NCBI GenBank assembly: GCA_965227875.1
Contig: OZ245783.1
Span: forward strand, 868,001-932,000
DNA from: G965227875 sp965227875
Lineage (GTDB): Bacteria; Pseudomonadota; Alphaproteobacteria; Rhizobiales; JAJFHC01
Length of the DNA: 64,000 nucleotides
Reading direction: 5' to 3'
Shown: positions 52,575 through 59,733 of the stretch, one piece after another
Numbering within the stretch: the stretch's first letter is position 1
Layout of the letters: each line of letters opens with the position of its first letter
The notes under the pieces: generated by a model
The model's database searches: none
Told to the model about the DNA's origin: nothing
Seen by the model: only the letters and a program-made list of their open reading frames with translations
Program-made: the position numbers and the translations under genes

Positions 52575-53780
52575 CTAACTGTCGCCCACTGACAGTACCA
52601 ACGCCATGGCGGTGTCGCCCGCCGCACATCCCGTGAAAAGACCTCGCCCGCCGCCGCGCAGCCTGAGTTCCTCGACAAGTTCTATCACGGCGCGCAAGCC
52701 TGTCGGACCCTGCGGATGCCCCCAGATGAGCGAGCAGCCGAAATTGTTCATGTCCATGAGATCGAACCCGGTTTCCCGGGCGAAGACGATGTCGTTGACG
52801 GCGAACGGGTTGTGGGTCTTCACGCTGTCGATGTCGCCGATCTCCAGCCCGGCCTGGTCGAGCGCCTTTCGGGCCGCGGGCACGGGAGCCTCGGGCATGT
52901 GCGCAAGCTCGACACGCGCCAGTCCGAAACCGTGCAGCCGGATCCGTACGTCCGGATCGCCGGAGAGCTCACGCGCCTTTTCGGGCGTCGCCAGGATGAC
53001 CGCCGCACTCCCGTCGGCGGGATGGGTCTGTCCGCCGAAGGTCACCGTACCGTCCGCGAGCACCGGCCTGAGCCCGGCAAGGCCCTCCGGCGTGGACCGT
53101 GTCACCCCTTCGTCCCCCTCGAGGACGGTCTGCGTCCGGCGATACCGTTCGTCCGGCACGTCGAAGGGCAGCGTCATGAAGGTCTTGTGAAACGCCGCCC
53201 CGTCCGCCAGCGCGTTTTCGTATTGCTCGCTCCGGCGCACCACCACGTCATGCTGATCGGCCGTGGTGATCCCGTGCCGCGATGCCACGTTCTCGGCCGT
53301 CGCAAGCATGGAATGCCGGCCCAGCGGATCGCAGCCGAAATTGTCGAGCACCCAGTCCTCGTGATCCCCGGTGCCGCCGGGGCCGGACGGCCTGGGGTAA
53401 TAGACATGCGGGCCGTTCGACGTCCGGTCGCCCGACAGGACCAGGGCCGCGCCCGCCATGCCCGACTCGATTTCCTGCACCCCCGCGAGGATCGAGCGCA
53501 CGCCCGTGGCACATGCCTGGTTTATGGTCGGACCCCCGACACCGGGCGCCCCGATCATCCCCATCAGCCACGGCAATCCGTAGAAGGAGTGCTTCTGCGG
53601 CACGGTGAGACCGAGAACCCCGTAGTCGAACACCGACGGATCGATGTCCCGCCGCGCGAGTTCGGCCTTCGCCACGTGCCCCGCGAGTTCCACGCTGTTG
53701 TGCCGTGACAGGCTGCCTTGCCACTTGCAGAACGGCGTCGACCAGTACGCGCCATAGGGAATCTCGGCTGTATAGGTCAT
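52575..53780 (-). CDS. Thiolase family protein (acetyl-CoA acetyltransferase / SCP2-like)
   Basis: A 401-residue thiolase-superfamily protein. The nucleophilic cysteine is C90 in NQACATG. A HNPFAVND histidine, the GHPQGPTG motif and a second cysteine in TGCAAGDTAMALV follow, so the thiolase triad appears intact. NPFAVND in place of the common NEAFA resembles the SCP2/lipid-transfer thiolase subgroup, but no DUF35 OB-fold partner is adjacent. The ATG at 53780 gives the family N-terminus; the frame extends upstream without similarity. It is the first gene of the long catabolic cluster and would cleave a 3-ketoacyl-CoA. Confidence 0.85.
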   Translation of the reverse strand: MTYTAEIPYGAYWSTPFCKWQGSLSRHNSVELAGHVAKAELARRDIDPSVFDYGVLGLTVPQKHSFYGLPWLMGMIGAPGVGGPTINQACATGVRSILAGVQEIESGMAGAALVLSGDRTSNGPHVYYPRPSGPGGTGDHEDWVLDNFGCDPLGRHSMLATAENVASRHGITTADQHDVVVRRSEQYENALADGAAFHKTFMTLPFDVPDERYRRTQTVLEGDEGVTRSTPEGLAGLRPVLADGTVTFGGQTHPADGSAAVILATPEKARELSGDPDVRIRLHGFGLARVELAHMPEAPVPAARKALDQAGLEIGDIDSVKTHNPFAVNDIVFARETGFDLMDMNNFGCSLIWGHPQGPTGLRAVIELVEELRLRGGGRGLFTGCAAGDTAMALVLSVGDS

Positions 53781-53906
53781 GAAATCGCTTCGAGCGCCTC
53801 GGATTACGCCAACATTCGCGCGGGCCGGGCAACTCCCGGCAGCCATTTGAGTTTTTCATGTCGCGCGAAGGGTGACAAGCGGACTCTGCCGCGGCGCGGG
53901 CGCCCG

Positions 53907-54587
53907 TCAGGGCGAAACCGTGCGGCGGAACATCGCGTGATGGGTGTTGTGGCCGAAAGCCGGAAAGCCGGCCGTGTCGGCACGCAGCTCCGTGATCACG
54001 TCGGACGCCAGCGCGGCGTTGAGATCCTCCACCGTGTCGAAGACGACCTCGTTGCCGACGATCACGCCGTCCGGCCTCAAACCGGGCAATTCGTAGTCCA
54101 CGGGCACATAGCAGAACACGTTGCGGATGCGCGGGAAGCGCCGGAGGATCGGCGGGTGATGCACGACGTAGTGCGACGCGAACGCGCCGGGATCGCTGAC
54201 CGGACCATAGTACCGGACCATGAACGACAGCGGGGCGGTTCTCGGAACGCAGGCGTCAGCTCCGACCACCGGCGTTTCGACCACCTGGAACGCCCCGCAG
54301 AGCGCATCATGGCCCTCCCGGCGAAGCTCCATTGTCATGCCCACCAACGCACCGCGGGCGGCATCCAGCCCGTCACGGTGCGCGAAGGACATCTGCATCA
54401 TGAGAACGGGACAGTCCGGGTCGTCGAACAGGTTCACCCGGCCGCCGTCGGGATGCGGGCCGAACAGATCGACCGCCGCCAGTCCGGACAGGCCCGGACG
54501 GTGGCGCCGCAACGCCGCCTGCGCCGCGTCCGCGAGACGCTGCGATGGTTCGCCCGATGTCTCGAACGTCAGGAAAAGCGCGTACAT
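53907..54587 (-). CDS. EthD domain-containing protein
   Basis: A 226-residue protein with two weakly similar dimeric alpha-beta-barrel halves. The second half has SFMVRYYGPVSDPGAFASHYV followed by HHPPILRRFPRIRNVFCYVP, the classic EthD pattern (HxP plus PxxR). EthD-type proteins are small stand-alone or tandem domains linked to oxidation or decarboxylation of organic compounds; most lack a known reaction. The ATG at 54587 (MYALFLTFE) fits the family start; an ATG at 54605 is possible. It is divergent from the TetR gene and precedes the thiolase operon by 126 bp. Confidence 0.75.
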   Translation of the reverse strand: MYALFLTFETSGEPSQRLADAAQAALRRHRPGLSGLAAVDLFGPHPDGGRVNLFDDPDCPVLMMQMSFAHRDGLDAARGALVGMTMELRREGHDALCGAFQVVETPVVGADACVPRTAPLSFMVRYYGPVSDPGAFASHYVVHHPPILRRFPRIRNVFCYVPVDYELPGLRPDGVIVGNEVVFDTVEDLNAALASDVITELRADTAGFPAFGHNTHHAMFRRTVSP

Positions 54588-54673
54588 CGTGTCAAAACCG
54601 TCCATCTCGGCAGGGATGAGAAACGTGCGAAATCCACGACAGGGTCGCCGTCAAATCCCTTGAATACAAGCAG

Positions 54674-54691
54674 AATTTGCCCATGCAAATT
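54674..54691. promoter_or_regulatory. Palindromic operator between ethD-like and tetR-like genes
   Basis: AATTTGC-CCAT-GCAAATT is a perfect 7+7 inverted repeat 45 bp upstream of the TetR-type gene in the divergent spacer. A further half-site TGCAAAT follows at about 54697. The AT-rich symmetry is typical of an autoregulatory TetR operator that would also control the minus-strand cluster. Confidence 0.6.
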
Positions 54692-54735
54692 TCCTGTGCA
54701 AATATCCCGGCCGGGGAGATCAGACAGCGGCGGGA

Positions 54736-55323
54736 ATGAATCGACGGTCCGAAATCATCCGGAGTGCAGCGGAAGTCTTTGCACAGCGGGGCATCGCCGG
54801 CACCTCCATGGAAGACATCGCGGGGGCGGTCGGGATCAGCCGCGAGGCGGTCTACTACCATTTCCGCAATCGCGGCGAGATCATGCTCGAGATCATCTTC
54901 CCGCCCACCCGCGCGCTGCTCCGGGGGATCAGGCAGATCATCGGCTCGGATGTTCCGGCACCGGAAAAACTCCGCGCCGCCATCGAAAACCATCTCGACA
55001 CCTTCAAGCCCGACTTCCTCGCCATGGCCGTGGCACTGCGCGAAAGCCACTACCTCGGTGACCGCGCGAAATACGTCTCGATCTCCGAAATGCGCAACGA
55101 GTACGAGCGATGCTGGGTGGCCCTTGTGGAAACCGGCCAGAAGGACGGCTGTTTCACGCGCACGGTTAATCCAAGGCTCGCGACCTATTCCATCCTCGGG
55201 ATGCTCAACTGGACGTCGCGCTGGCACCGGGAGGATGGCGAGTTCACCCCGGCTCAAATTGTGGATACATTCTTCGCGATCATTTCGGACGGCCTCAGCG
55301 GGGGCGATACTGAACATCTCTGA
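54736..55323 (+). CDS. TetR/AcrR family transcriptional regulator
   Basis: A 195-residue regulator. Residues 5-50 form the TetR helix-turn-helix (IIRSAAEVFAQRGIAGTSM, then GISREAVYYHFRNRGEIML). The C-terminal helical ligand domain includes HYLGDRAKYVSISEMRNEYE. It likely represses the divergent ethD-like gene and perhaps the 15-kb catabolic cluster beyond it, with an acyl-CoA or related intermediate as inducer. That is inference from position and from the palindrome in the shared promoter. It is followed 17 bp later by an octopine-dehydrogenase-family gene. Confidence 0.9.
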   Translation: MNRRSEIIRSAAEVFAQRGIAGTSMEDIAGAVGISREAVYYHFRNRGEIMLEIIFPPTRALLRGIRQIIGSDVPAPEKLRAAIENHLDTFKPDFLAMAVALRESHYLGDRAKYVSISEMRNEYERCWVALVETGQKDGCFTRTVNPRLATYSILGMLNWTSRWHREDGEFTPAQIVDTFFAIISDGLSGGDTEHL

Positions 55324-55340
55324 GCGGGAGTATCCACCGG

Positions 55341-56435
55341 ATGGAAATTGCAGTTCTTGGCGGCGGCAACGGTTGCCACGCCGCCGCGGTCGACCTGTCG
55401 GAACGGGGCCACAAAGTCCGCTACTGGCGCCGGGATACCGCCGCCATACAGGCACTTCTGGAACGGCCCGTCCTTCGCGTGAAGGATTTCCGGGGTGAAC
55501 GCGATGTGACCATCCACAGGCCGACCGCGGATCTCGGCGAGGCGATCGCGGGCGCCGAACTCATCGTCATTCCCCTTCCCGCCTATACCCAGGCCGACCT
55601 CGCCCGGCGCATGGCGCCGCATCTCGAGGACGGCCAGGTGATCTTCCTCCCGCCGGGCACGTTCGGCTCCTACGCCATGCTGCGAATCGCCCGCGAAACC
55701 GGCTGCACCGCCGAAGTCGCCTTTGCCGAAACCGGCACCCTGCCCTGGCTGGTGCGCAAGCACGGCGAGGGCACCGTGGCGATCACCACGCGCGCGACGC
55801 GCCTGCCGACCGGCGTCCTGCCGCGGCGTCTCCACGATCCGGCCATCGCGCGCATCTCCGAGGCCTTCCCCGACGCCATCGAACCGATCGAGGACGCGCT
55901 CTCCGGTGCACTGATGAATGCCGGGCCGATCATCCATCCGCCGCTCATCATGATGAATGCCGGGCCCATCGAGCATTTCGACCACTGGGACATCCACAAC
56001 GAGGGCACCCAGCCGTCCATCCGCCGCGTGACCACCGCGCTCGACAACGAGCGCATCGCCGTGCGCGAGGCACTCGGCTACCGCGCCCCGCATTTCCCCC
56101 TCGCCAACCATTATGACGACGCGGCGGAAGAGTGGATGTACGGCAATCTCGCCCATGACAAGCTCGTCGACAGCGGCGACTGGCGCGAGACGCTCGACCT
56201 GAAGGCCCATCGCTACATGGTCGAGGATATCGGCCACGGCCTGGCCTTCCTCGTCTCGATGGCCGACTGGACGGGCGTGCCCGCACCCGTCGCCGCCGGG
56301 CTTCTGGCGCTCGGCTCGGCCGTCGCCGAGCGCGACTGGCGGCGCGAGGGTCGCACGGTCGAGACCCTGGGTCTCGCGGATCTTGGCCGCGACGGGCTGG
56401 ACGACGTTCTCGAGAACGGGCTGCCGGCACGATGA
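55341..56435 (+). CDS. NAD/NADP octopine/nopaline dehydrogenase family protein
   Basis: A 364-residue two-domain dehydrogenase. The Rossmann motif is IAVLGGGNGCHAAAVDLSERGH at the N-terminus. The C-terminal helical opine-dehydrogenase domain has NAGPIIHPPLIMMNAGPIE and EWMYGNLAHDKLVDSG. In the opine dehydrogenase family the catalytic histidine lies in the NxxxHP segment, present here as PIIHPP. These enzymes form or oxidise N-(carboxyalkyl)amino acids or act on other 2-oxo/2-amino acids. It overlaps the next gene by 4 bp and is probably co-transcribed with the TetR gene. Confidence 0.82.
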   Translation: MEIAVLGGGNGCHAAAVDLSERGHKVRYWRRDTAAIQALLERPVLRVKDFRGERDVTIHRPTADLGEAIAGAELIVIPLPAYTQADLARRMAPHLEDGQVIFLPPGTFGSYAMLRIARETGCTAEVAFAETGTLPWLVRKHGEGTVAITTRATRLPTGVLPRRLHDPAIARISEAFPDAIEPIEDALSGALMNAGPIIHPPLIMMNAGPIEHFDHWDIHNEGTQPSIRRVTTALDNERIAVREALGYRAPHFPLANHYDDAAEEWMYGNLAHDKLVDSGDWRETLDLKAHRYMVEDIGHGLAFLVSMADWTGVPAPVAAGLLALGSAVAERDWRREGRTVETLGLADLGRDGLDDVLENGLPAR

Positions 56436-57409
56436 GCCGCCCGGTCATCGCCTCGGTCGGCGCCGGACGCATGGGCCGCGGCATCGCCCACGTCTTCGCC
56501 TATGCCGGTTACGAAGTCCGCCTGGTCGACCTCAAGCCGCGGCCGTCCGAAGACTTCGAACGCCTGAAGACAGAAGCGCTCGCCGAGGTCCGTTCCACCC
56601 TCGACATGCTGGCCGGTCTCGGCCTGTTCGAAGCGGACGCCATCGGACCGATCATGAACCGCATCCGCGTCGCCGGCGCATCCGATGCGCGAGAGGCCCT
56701 TTCCGGGGCGCGGGTGATTTTCGAAGCCGTGCCCGAAACCCGCGAGGCCAAGACCGAAGCGCTCGCGGCGATCGGCGACCTGGCCGCCGGCGACGCCATC
56801 GTCGCGTCGACCACGTCCACGTTCCTCGTCAGCGAACTGGCCAACCTGATCGAAGCGCCCGCACGCTTTCTCAACGCCCACTGGCTCAACCCCGCCTTTC
56901 TCATTCCGCTGGTCGAACTGAGCGCCCATGACGGGACCGCCGCAGAGGTGACCGCGGAACTGAAAACGCTGCTCGAGGATGTCGGCAAGGTGCCGGTCCT
57001 GTGCGCGGCCAGCCCCGGCTACATCGTGCCGCGCATCCAGGCGCTGGCCATGAACGAGGCCGCACGCATGGTCGAGGAGGGTGCGGCCAGTGCAGACGAC
57101 ATCGACAAGGCGGTGCGCTACGGGTTCGGCTTCCGCTTCGCCATTCTCGGGCTGATCGAGTTCATCGACTGGGGCGGCGGCGACATTCTCTACTACGCCA
57201 GCCGCTACATGACCGAGGCCATGAAGGACGACCGTTTCGCGGCACCCGACTGCGTCGTCGAGAACATGGAAAAGGGCCATATCGGCCTCAAGACGGGCAA
57301 GGGCTTCTACGACTATTCCGGCATGGACGTGGATGCCTACCGCCGCGAGAAACTCGGCCAGCTCGTCGACCTCCTCAAGCACATGCACCTGGCGCGTCCG
57401 CCCGGGTGA
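56432..57409 (+). CDS. 3-hydroxyacyl-CoA dehydrogenase family protein
   Basis: A 325-residue HAD-fold dehydrogenase. The NAD motif is VGAGRMGRGIAHVFAYAGYEV at the N-terminus. The catalytic region is NAHWLNPAFLIPLVEL. The C-terminal dimerisation domain ends in GLKTGKGFYDYSG. It resembles 3-hydroxybutyryl-CoA dehydrogenase, although PAFLIP instead of the usual PPxxMP and an extended C-terminus leave the substrate open. It is translationally coupled to the octopine-dehydrogenase-family gene. A role in the adjacent CoA-ester catabolism is plausible. Confidence 0.85.
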   Translation: MSRPVIASVGAGRMGRGIAHVFAYAGYEVRLVDLKPRPSEDFERLKTEALAEVRSTLDMLAGLGLFEADAIGPIMNRIRVAGASDAREALSGARVIFEAVPETREAKTEALAAIGDLAAGDAIVASTTSTFLVSELANLIEAPARFLNAHWLNPAFLIPLVELSAHDGTAAEVTAELKTLLEDVGKVPVLCAASPGYIVPRIQALAMNEAARMVEEGAASADDIDKAVRYGFGFRFAILGLIEFIDWGGGDILYYASRYMTEAMKDDRFAAPDCVVENMEKGHIGLKTGKGFYDYSGMDVDAYRREKLGQLVDLLKHMHLARPPG

Positions 57410-57486
57410 GCGGCGATTGATCTGAATCATGGCGCCTGTCCGACGCCCGTGCAGACTTCGGTTTTTCACTGCACAAGGGACAGGAA

Positions 57487-57753
57487 ATGAACCACCGTCA
57501 CCGCAAGGTCCTGCACTCGTTTTTCGCCCATCCGGTGAGCAGCAACATTCACTTCCGGGACGTGGAGAGCATGTTCACGGAACTCGGCGGCGAGGTGTCG
57601 AACACCCAGACCGGGCGCCTGCACATCGCGCTGAACGGAAACTCGGTCAACGTGCCCGTCGCGCATCATTCGGTGCCCAAGGGCGAGGTCATGCAGATCC
57701 GCAAGTTCCTCACCGACTGCGGCATCGACCCGCACCGGGACTATCCCCTGTAA
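57487..57753 (+). CDS. HicA-like small protein, no HicB partner
   Basis: An 88-residue protein with a HicA-type (dsRBD-like) fold pattern. An N-terminal helix (HRKVLHSFFAHPVSSNIHFRDVESMFTELGG in part) is followed by strands containing GRLHIALNG, then VPKGEVMQIRKFL. HicA toxins are mRNA-cleaving RNases with an active-site His on the strand region; a candidate is the HH in VPVAHHS. No HicB antitoxin gene is adjacent, so it may be a domesticated or solitary member. GGGACAGGAA precedes the ATG. Confidence 0.7.
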   Translation: MNHRHRKVLHSFFAHPVSSNIHFRDVESMFTELGGEVSNTQTGRLHIALNGNSVNVPVAHHSVPKGEVMQIRKFLTDCGIDPHRDYPL

Positions 57754-57811
57754 GGAGCTCTCGCCTTCACGGCATGCGGCATCGCCGCGCCCTGACCCAC
57801 AAAGCGGTCAC

Positions 57812-57827
57812 GCCCGGGAACCCGGGC
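57812..57827. repeat. GCCCGGG-AA-CCCGGGC hairpin between convergent genes
   Basis: A 7-bp perfect stem with a 2-nt centre in the gap between the HicA-like gene (plus) and the response regulator (minus). No T-run follows on either strand; it may still act as a weak bidirectional terminator. Confidence 0.4.
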
Positions 57828-57833
57828 AAGCCG

Positions 57834-58217
57834 TCAGGATGCCTGGCCGGCAATCTTGTGCAAGGCCTCGGCGACTTTGGTGTTGGGGTAGGGTTTCGGG
57901 AAGGACAGGCACCCGCTGGGCGCGTCCAGCTTTTCGGTATCCACGATGCCCGATGCGATGATGATCTGCACGGGAGGCCACCTGTCGCGGACGTACCAGG
58001 CCAGCTTCAGCCCGTCCATCGAACCCGGCATGTCGACATCCGTGAAGAGTACGCCGATGTCGTCGTGGTGTTCCATTGCGGCGATCGCTTCCTCGGCAGA
58101 CCCGGCACCATATGTGCGGAACCCCTCGTCCTCGATCATGTCGATCACGTCCATGCGTATCAATGGCTCGTCTTCGACCACCAGTACTGCGTTTCGCGGC
58201 TCATCCGCATTCGTCAT
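57834..58217 (-). CDS. Single-domain response regulator
   Basis: A 127-residue receiver domain with no output domain. Acidic pocket residues are in VLVVEDEP (E15-D16), the phospho-acceptor is D60 in LFTDVDMPG, and the conserved Lys lies in SFPKPYP. Serine of SGIV replaces the usual Thr/Ser switch context. It is encoded 43 bp after the HWE kinase and probably receives its phosphoryl group, acting by protein-protein contact as in HWE-kinase stress pathways. Confidence 0.92.
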   Translation of the reverse strand: MTNADEPRNAVLVVEDEPLIRMDVIDMIEDEGFRTYGAGSAEEAIAAMEHHDDIGVLFTDVDMPGSMDGLKLAWYVRDRWPPVQIIIASGIVDTEKLDAPSGCLSFPKPYPNTKVAEALHKIAGQAS

Positions 58218-58240
58218 GTGGGGCGTCCTGTGCCTTTTTT

Positions 58241-58257
58241 GTGCGTTCTGAACGCAC
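58241..58257. promoter_or_regulatory. Short hairpin between kinase and response regulator genes
   Basis: GTGCGTT-CTG-AACGCAC forms a 7-bp stem in the 43-bp gap between the kinase stop and the regulator start. On the transcribed minus strand the flank is A-rich, not T-rich, so it is more likely a processing or attenuation element than a terminator. Confidence 0.4.
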
Positions 58258-58260
58258 CGG

Positions 58261-59733
58261 TTACCGCGTCAGACCCTCGATCGGCGCATTCATCTGAAAG
58301 ACCAAACCCCCGGACCGGTAAAAAAGTTCCCCGGTTCCGAAAAAATAACTTGGAAGCGCGTTTTCGATCATGCGGCTCCCGAAGCCCTGACGTTCCGGCT
58401 TCGTCACCGGAGGCCCGCCCTTTTCCGTCCACGTGAAACGAAGGCCGTTGCCGTTTCCCTTGCCGTCCTCGGTCCCGGACACCGACCATTCGACCAGGAC
58501 CTCGCCGTCCTCGTTCGACAATGCCCCGTATTTCGCGGCGTTGGTCGCCAGCTCGTGAAGCGCCATGGTGAGCGCAAGCGCCTGTTTCGACCCGATCTGC
58601 AGGTCCGGCCCTTCCAACGCGATCCGCCCCTCGCCCGACTGGTGCGGCGCCAGCGCGGCCTCGACGACGTCGCCGAGACGCGCTTCGCGCCAGGTCGACT
58701 TGATCAGCCGGTCATGCGCCTCCGCCAGCTTCCGGACACGTGTGAGGACCGCCTCGCGCGCATCCTCGATGGTTTCGGCCTGGCGCAGCGTCTGCGAGAC
58801 CACCGCCTGCACCATCGCCAGGGAATTCTTCACGCGGTGATTCATCTCCGCGAGCATCAGTTTGCGCTGCTCTTCGGCGACCTTGAGTTCGTGGATATCG
58901 GTACAGGTGCCGTACCACCTCAGGATCCGGCCCTCCCTGTCGCGCACCGGGAGCGCACGGCCGAGCACCCAGCGGTATTCGCCGGACCTGTGCCTCAGCC
59001 TGTATTCGATCTCGTAGGGCTCGCCCGTGCTCAGGCTGTGGCGCCAGACCTTCCAGGCGCGCTCCTGGTCTTCGGGATGGAACATGCCGTTCCAGGCTTC
59101 TCCGTCGGTCGTACCCTCCGGCACTCCCGTGTAGTCGTACCAGCGCTGGTTGTAATAGTCGTGGAAGCCGTCGGGCCGGGTCGACCAGATCATCTGGTCC
59201 ACCGAATCGGCGATGGCCTGCAACTTGGCTTCGCTTTCGTGGAGCTGCCGCTCGCGAAGCTGGAGTTCCTCCATCCGCGCCCGTGCCTCGTGCTGGCGGT
59301 GGCGCGCCTTCAGGGCGGAGCGCACCGAGCGCACGAGTTCCTCGGCGTGCAGCGGGCGCGACAGCAGCACGGCGTTGCCCATGTCGTCCATGCGCCTGGT
59401 CGCCTCGTCGGAACGGTTCGTCACCGCGCCGTTGGCCAGCACGACGAACGGAATGTCGGACCACGCCGGCTGCGCCTGCAGGGACTGCTTGAGACGCTCG
59501 ACGCCGCTGCCCGCGATCGCTTCCTCGGTCAGCAGCACGGCCCCGACATGGCGGTCGACCAGATCAGCGAGATGCTCGAGAGAAGTCGCCTCGACCGTCT
59601 TGAAGCCCTCGTGGTCGAGAAGGCGCCGGGCGACCTGGGCGTCTCGCCCCCGCGGGGCCAGCACCGCCACGGACTCGGCCAGACCGTCCGGTCCGGTGTC
59701 CGCCGGAGCCGCGAGATCGGTGTCGGCGGTCAT
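58261..59733 (-). CDS. HWE-family hybrid sensor histidine kinase (pseudo-receiver, PAS, HWE kinase)
   Basis: A 490-residue cytoplasmic kinase. Residues 20-140 look like a receiver domain whose phospho-acceptor strand reads GAVLLTEEAI, with no Asp at the expected site, so probably a pseudo-receiver. A coiled segment (about 145-172) leads to a PAS/PAC domain (172-285; YYNQRWYDYTG, GEYRWVLGRALPV). The HWE kinase core has the phospho-acceptor H299 (EMNHRVKN) and an N-box HELATNAAKYGALS (393 on). No membrane segment is present. It overlaps the KaiC-like gene by 4 bp and precedes the response regulator. Confidence 0.9.
   Translation of the reverse strand: MTADTDLAAPADTGPDGLAESVAVLAPRGRDAQVARRLLDHEGFKTVEATSLEHLADLVDRHVGAVLLTEEAIAGSGVERLKQSLQAQPAWSDIPFVVLANGAVTNRSDEATRRMDDMGNAVLLSRPLHAEELVRSVRSALKARHRQHEARARMEELQLRERQLHESEAKLQAIADSVDQMIWSTRPDGFHDYYNQRWYDYTGVPEGTTDGEAWNGMFHPEDQERAWKVWRHSLSTGEPYEIEYRLRHRSGEYRWVLGRALPVRDREGRILRWYGTCTDIHELKVAEEQRKLMLAEMNHRVKNSLAMVQAVVSQTLRQAETIEDAREAVLTRVRKLAEAHDRLIKSTWREARLGDVVEAALAPHQSGEGRIALEGPDLQIGSKQALALTMALHELATNAAKYGALSNEDGEVLVEWSVSGTEDGKGNGNGLRFTWTEKGGPPVTKPERQGFGSRMIENALPSYFFGTGELFYRSGGLVFQMNAPIEGLTR

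Noticed and set aside
57812..57827. GCCCGGG/CCCGGGC hairpin as a Rho-independent terminator
   Set aside because: No T-run follows on either strand; recorded only as a hairpin.
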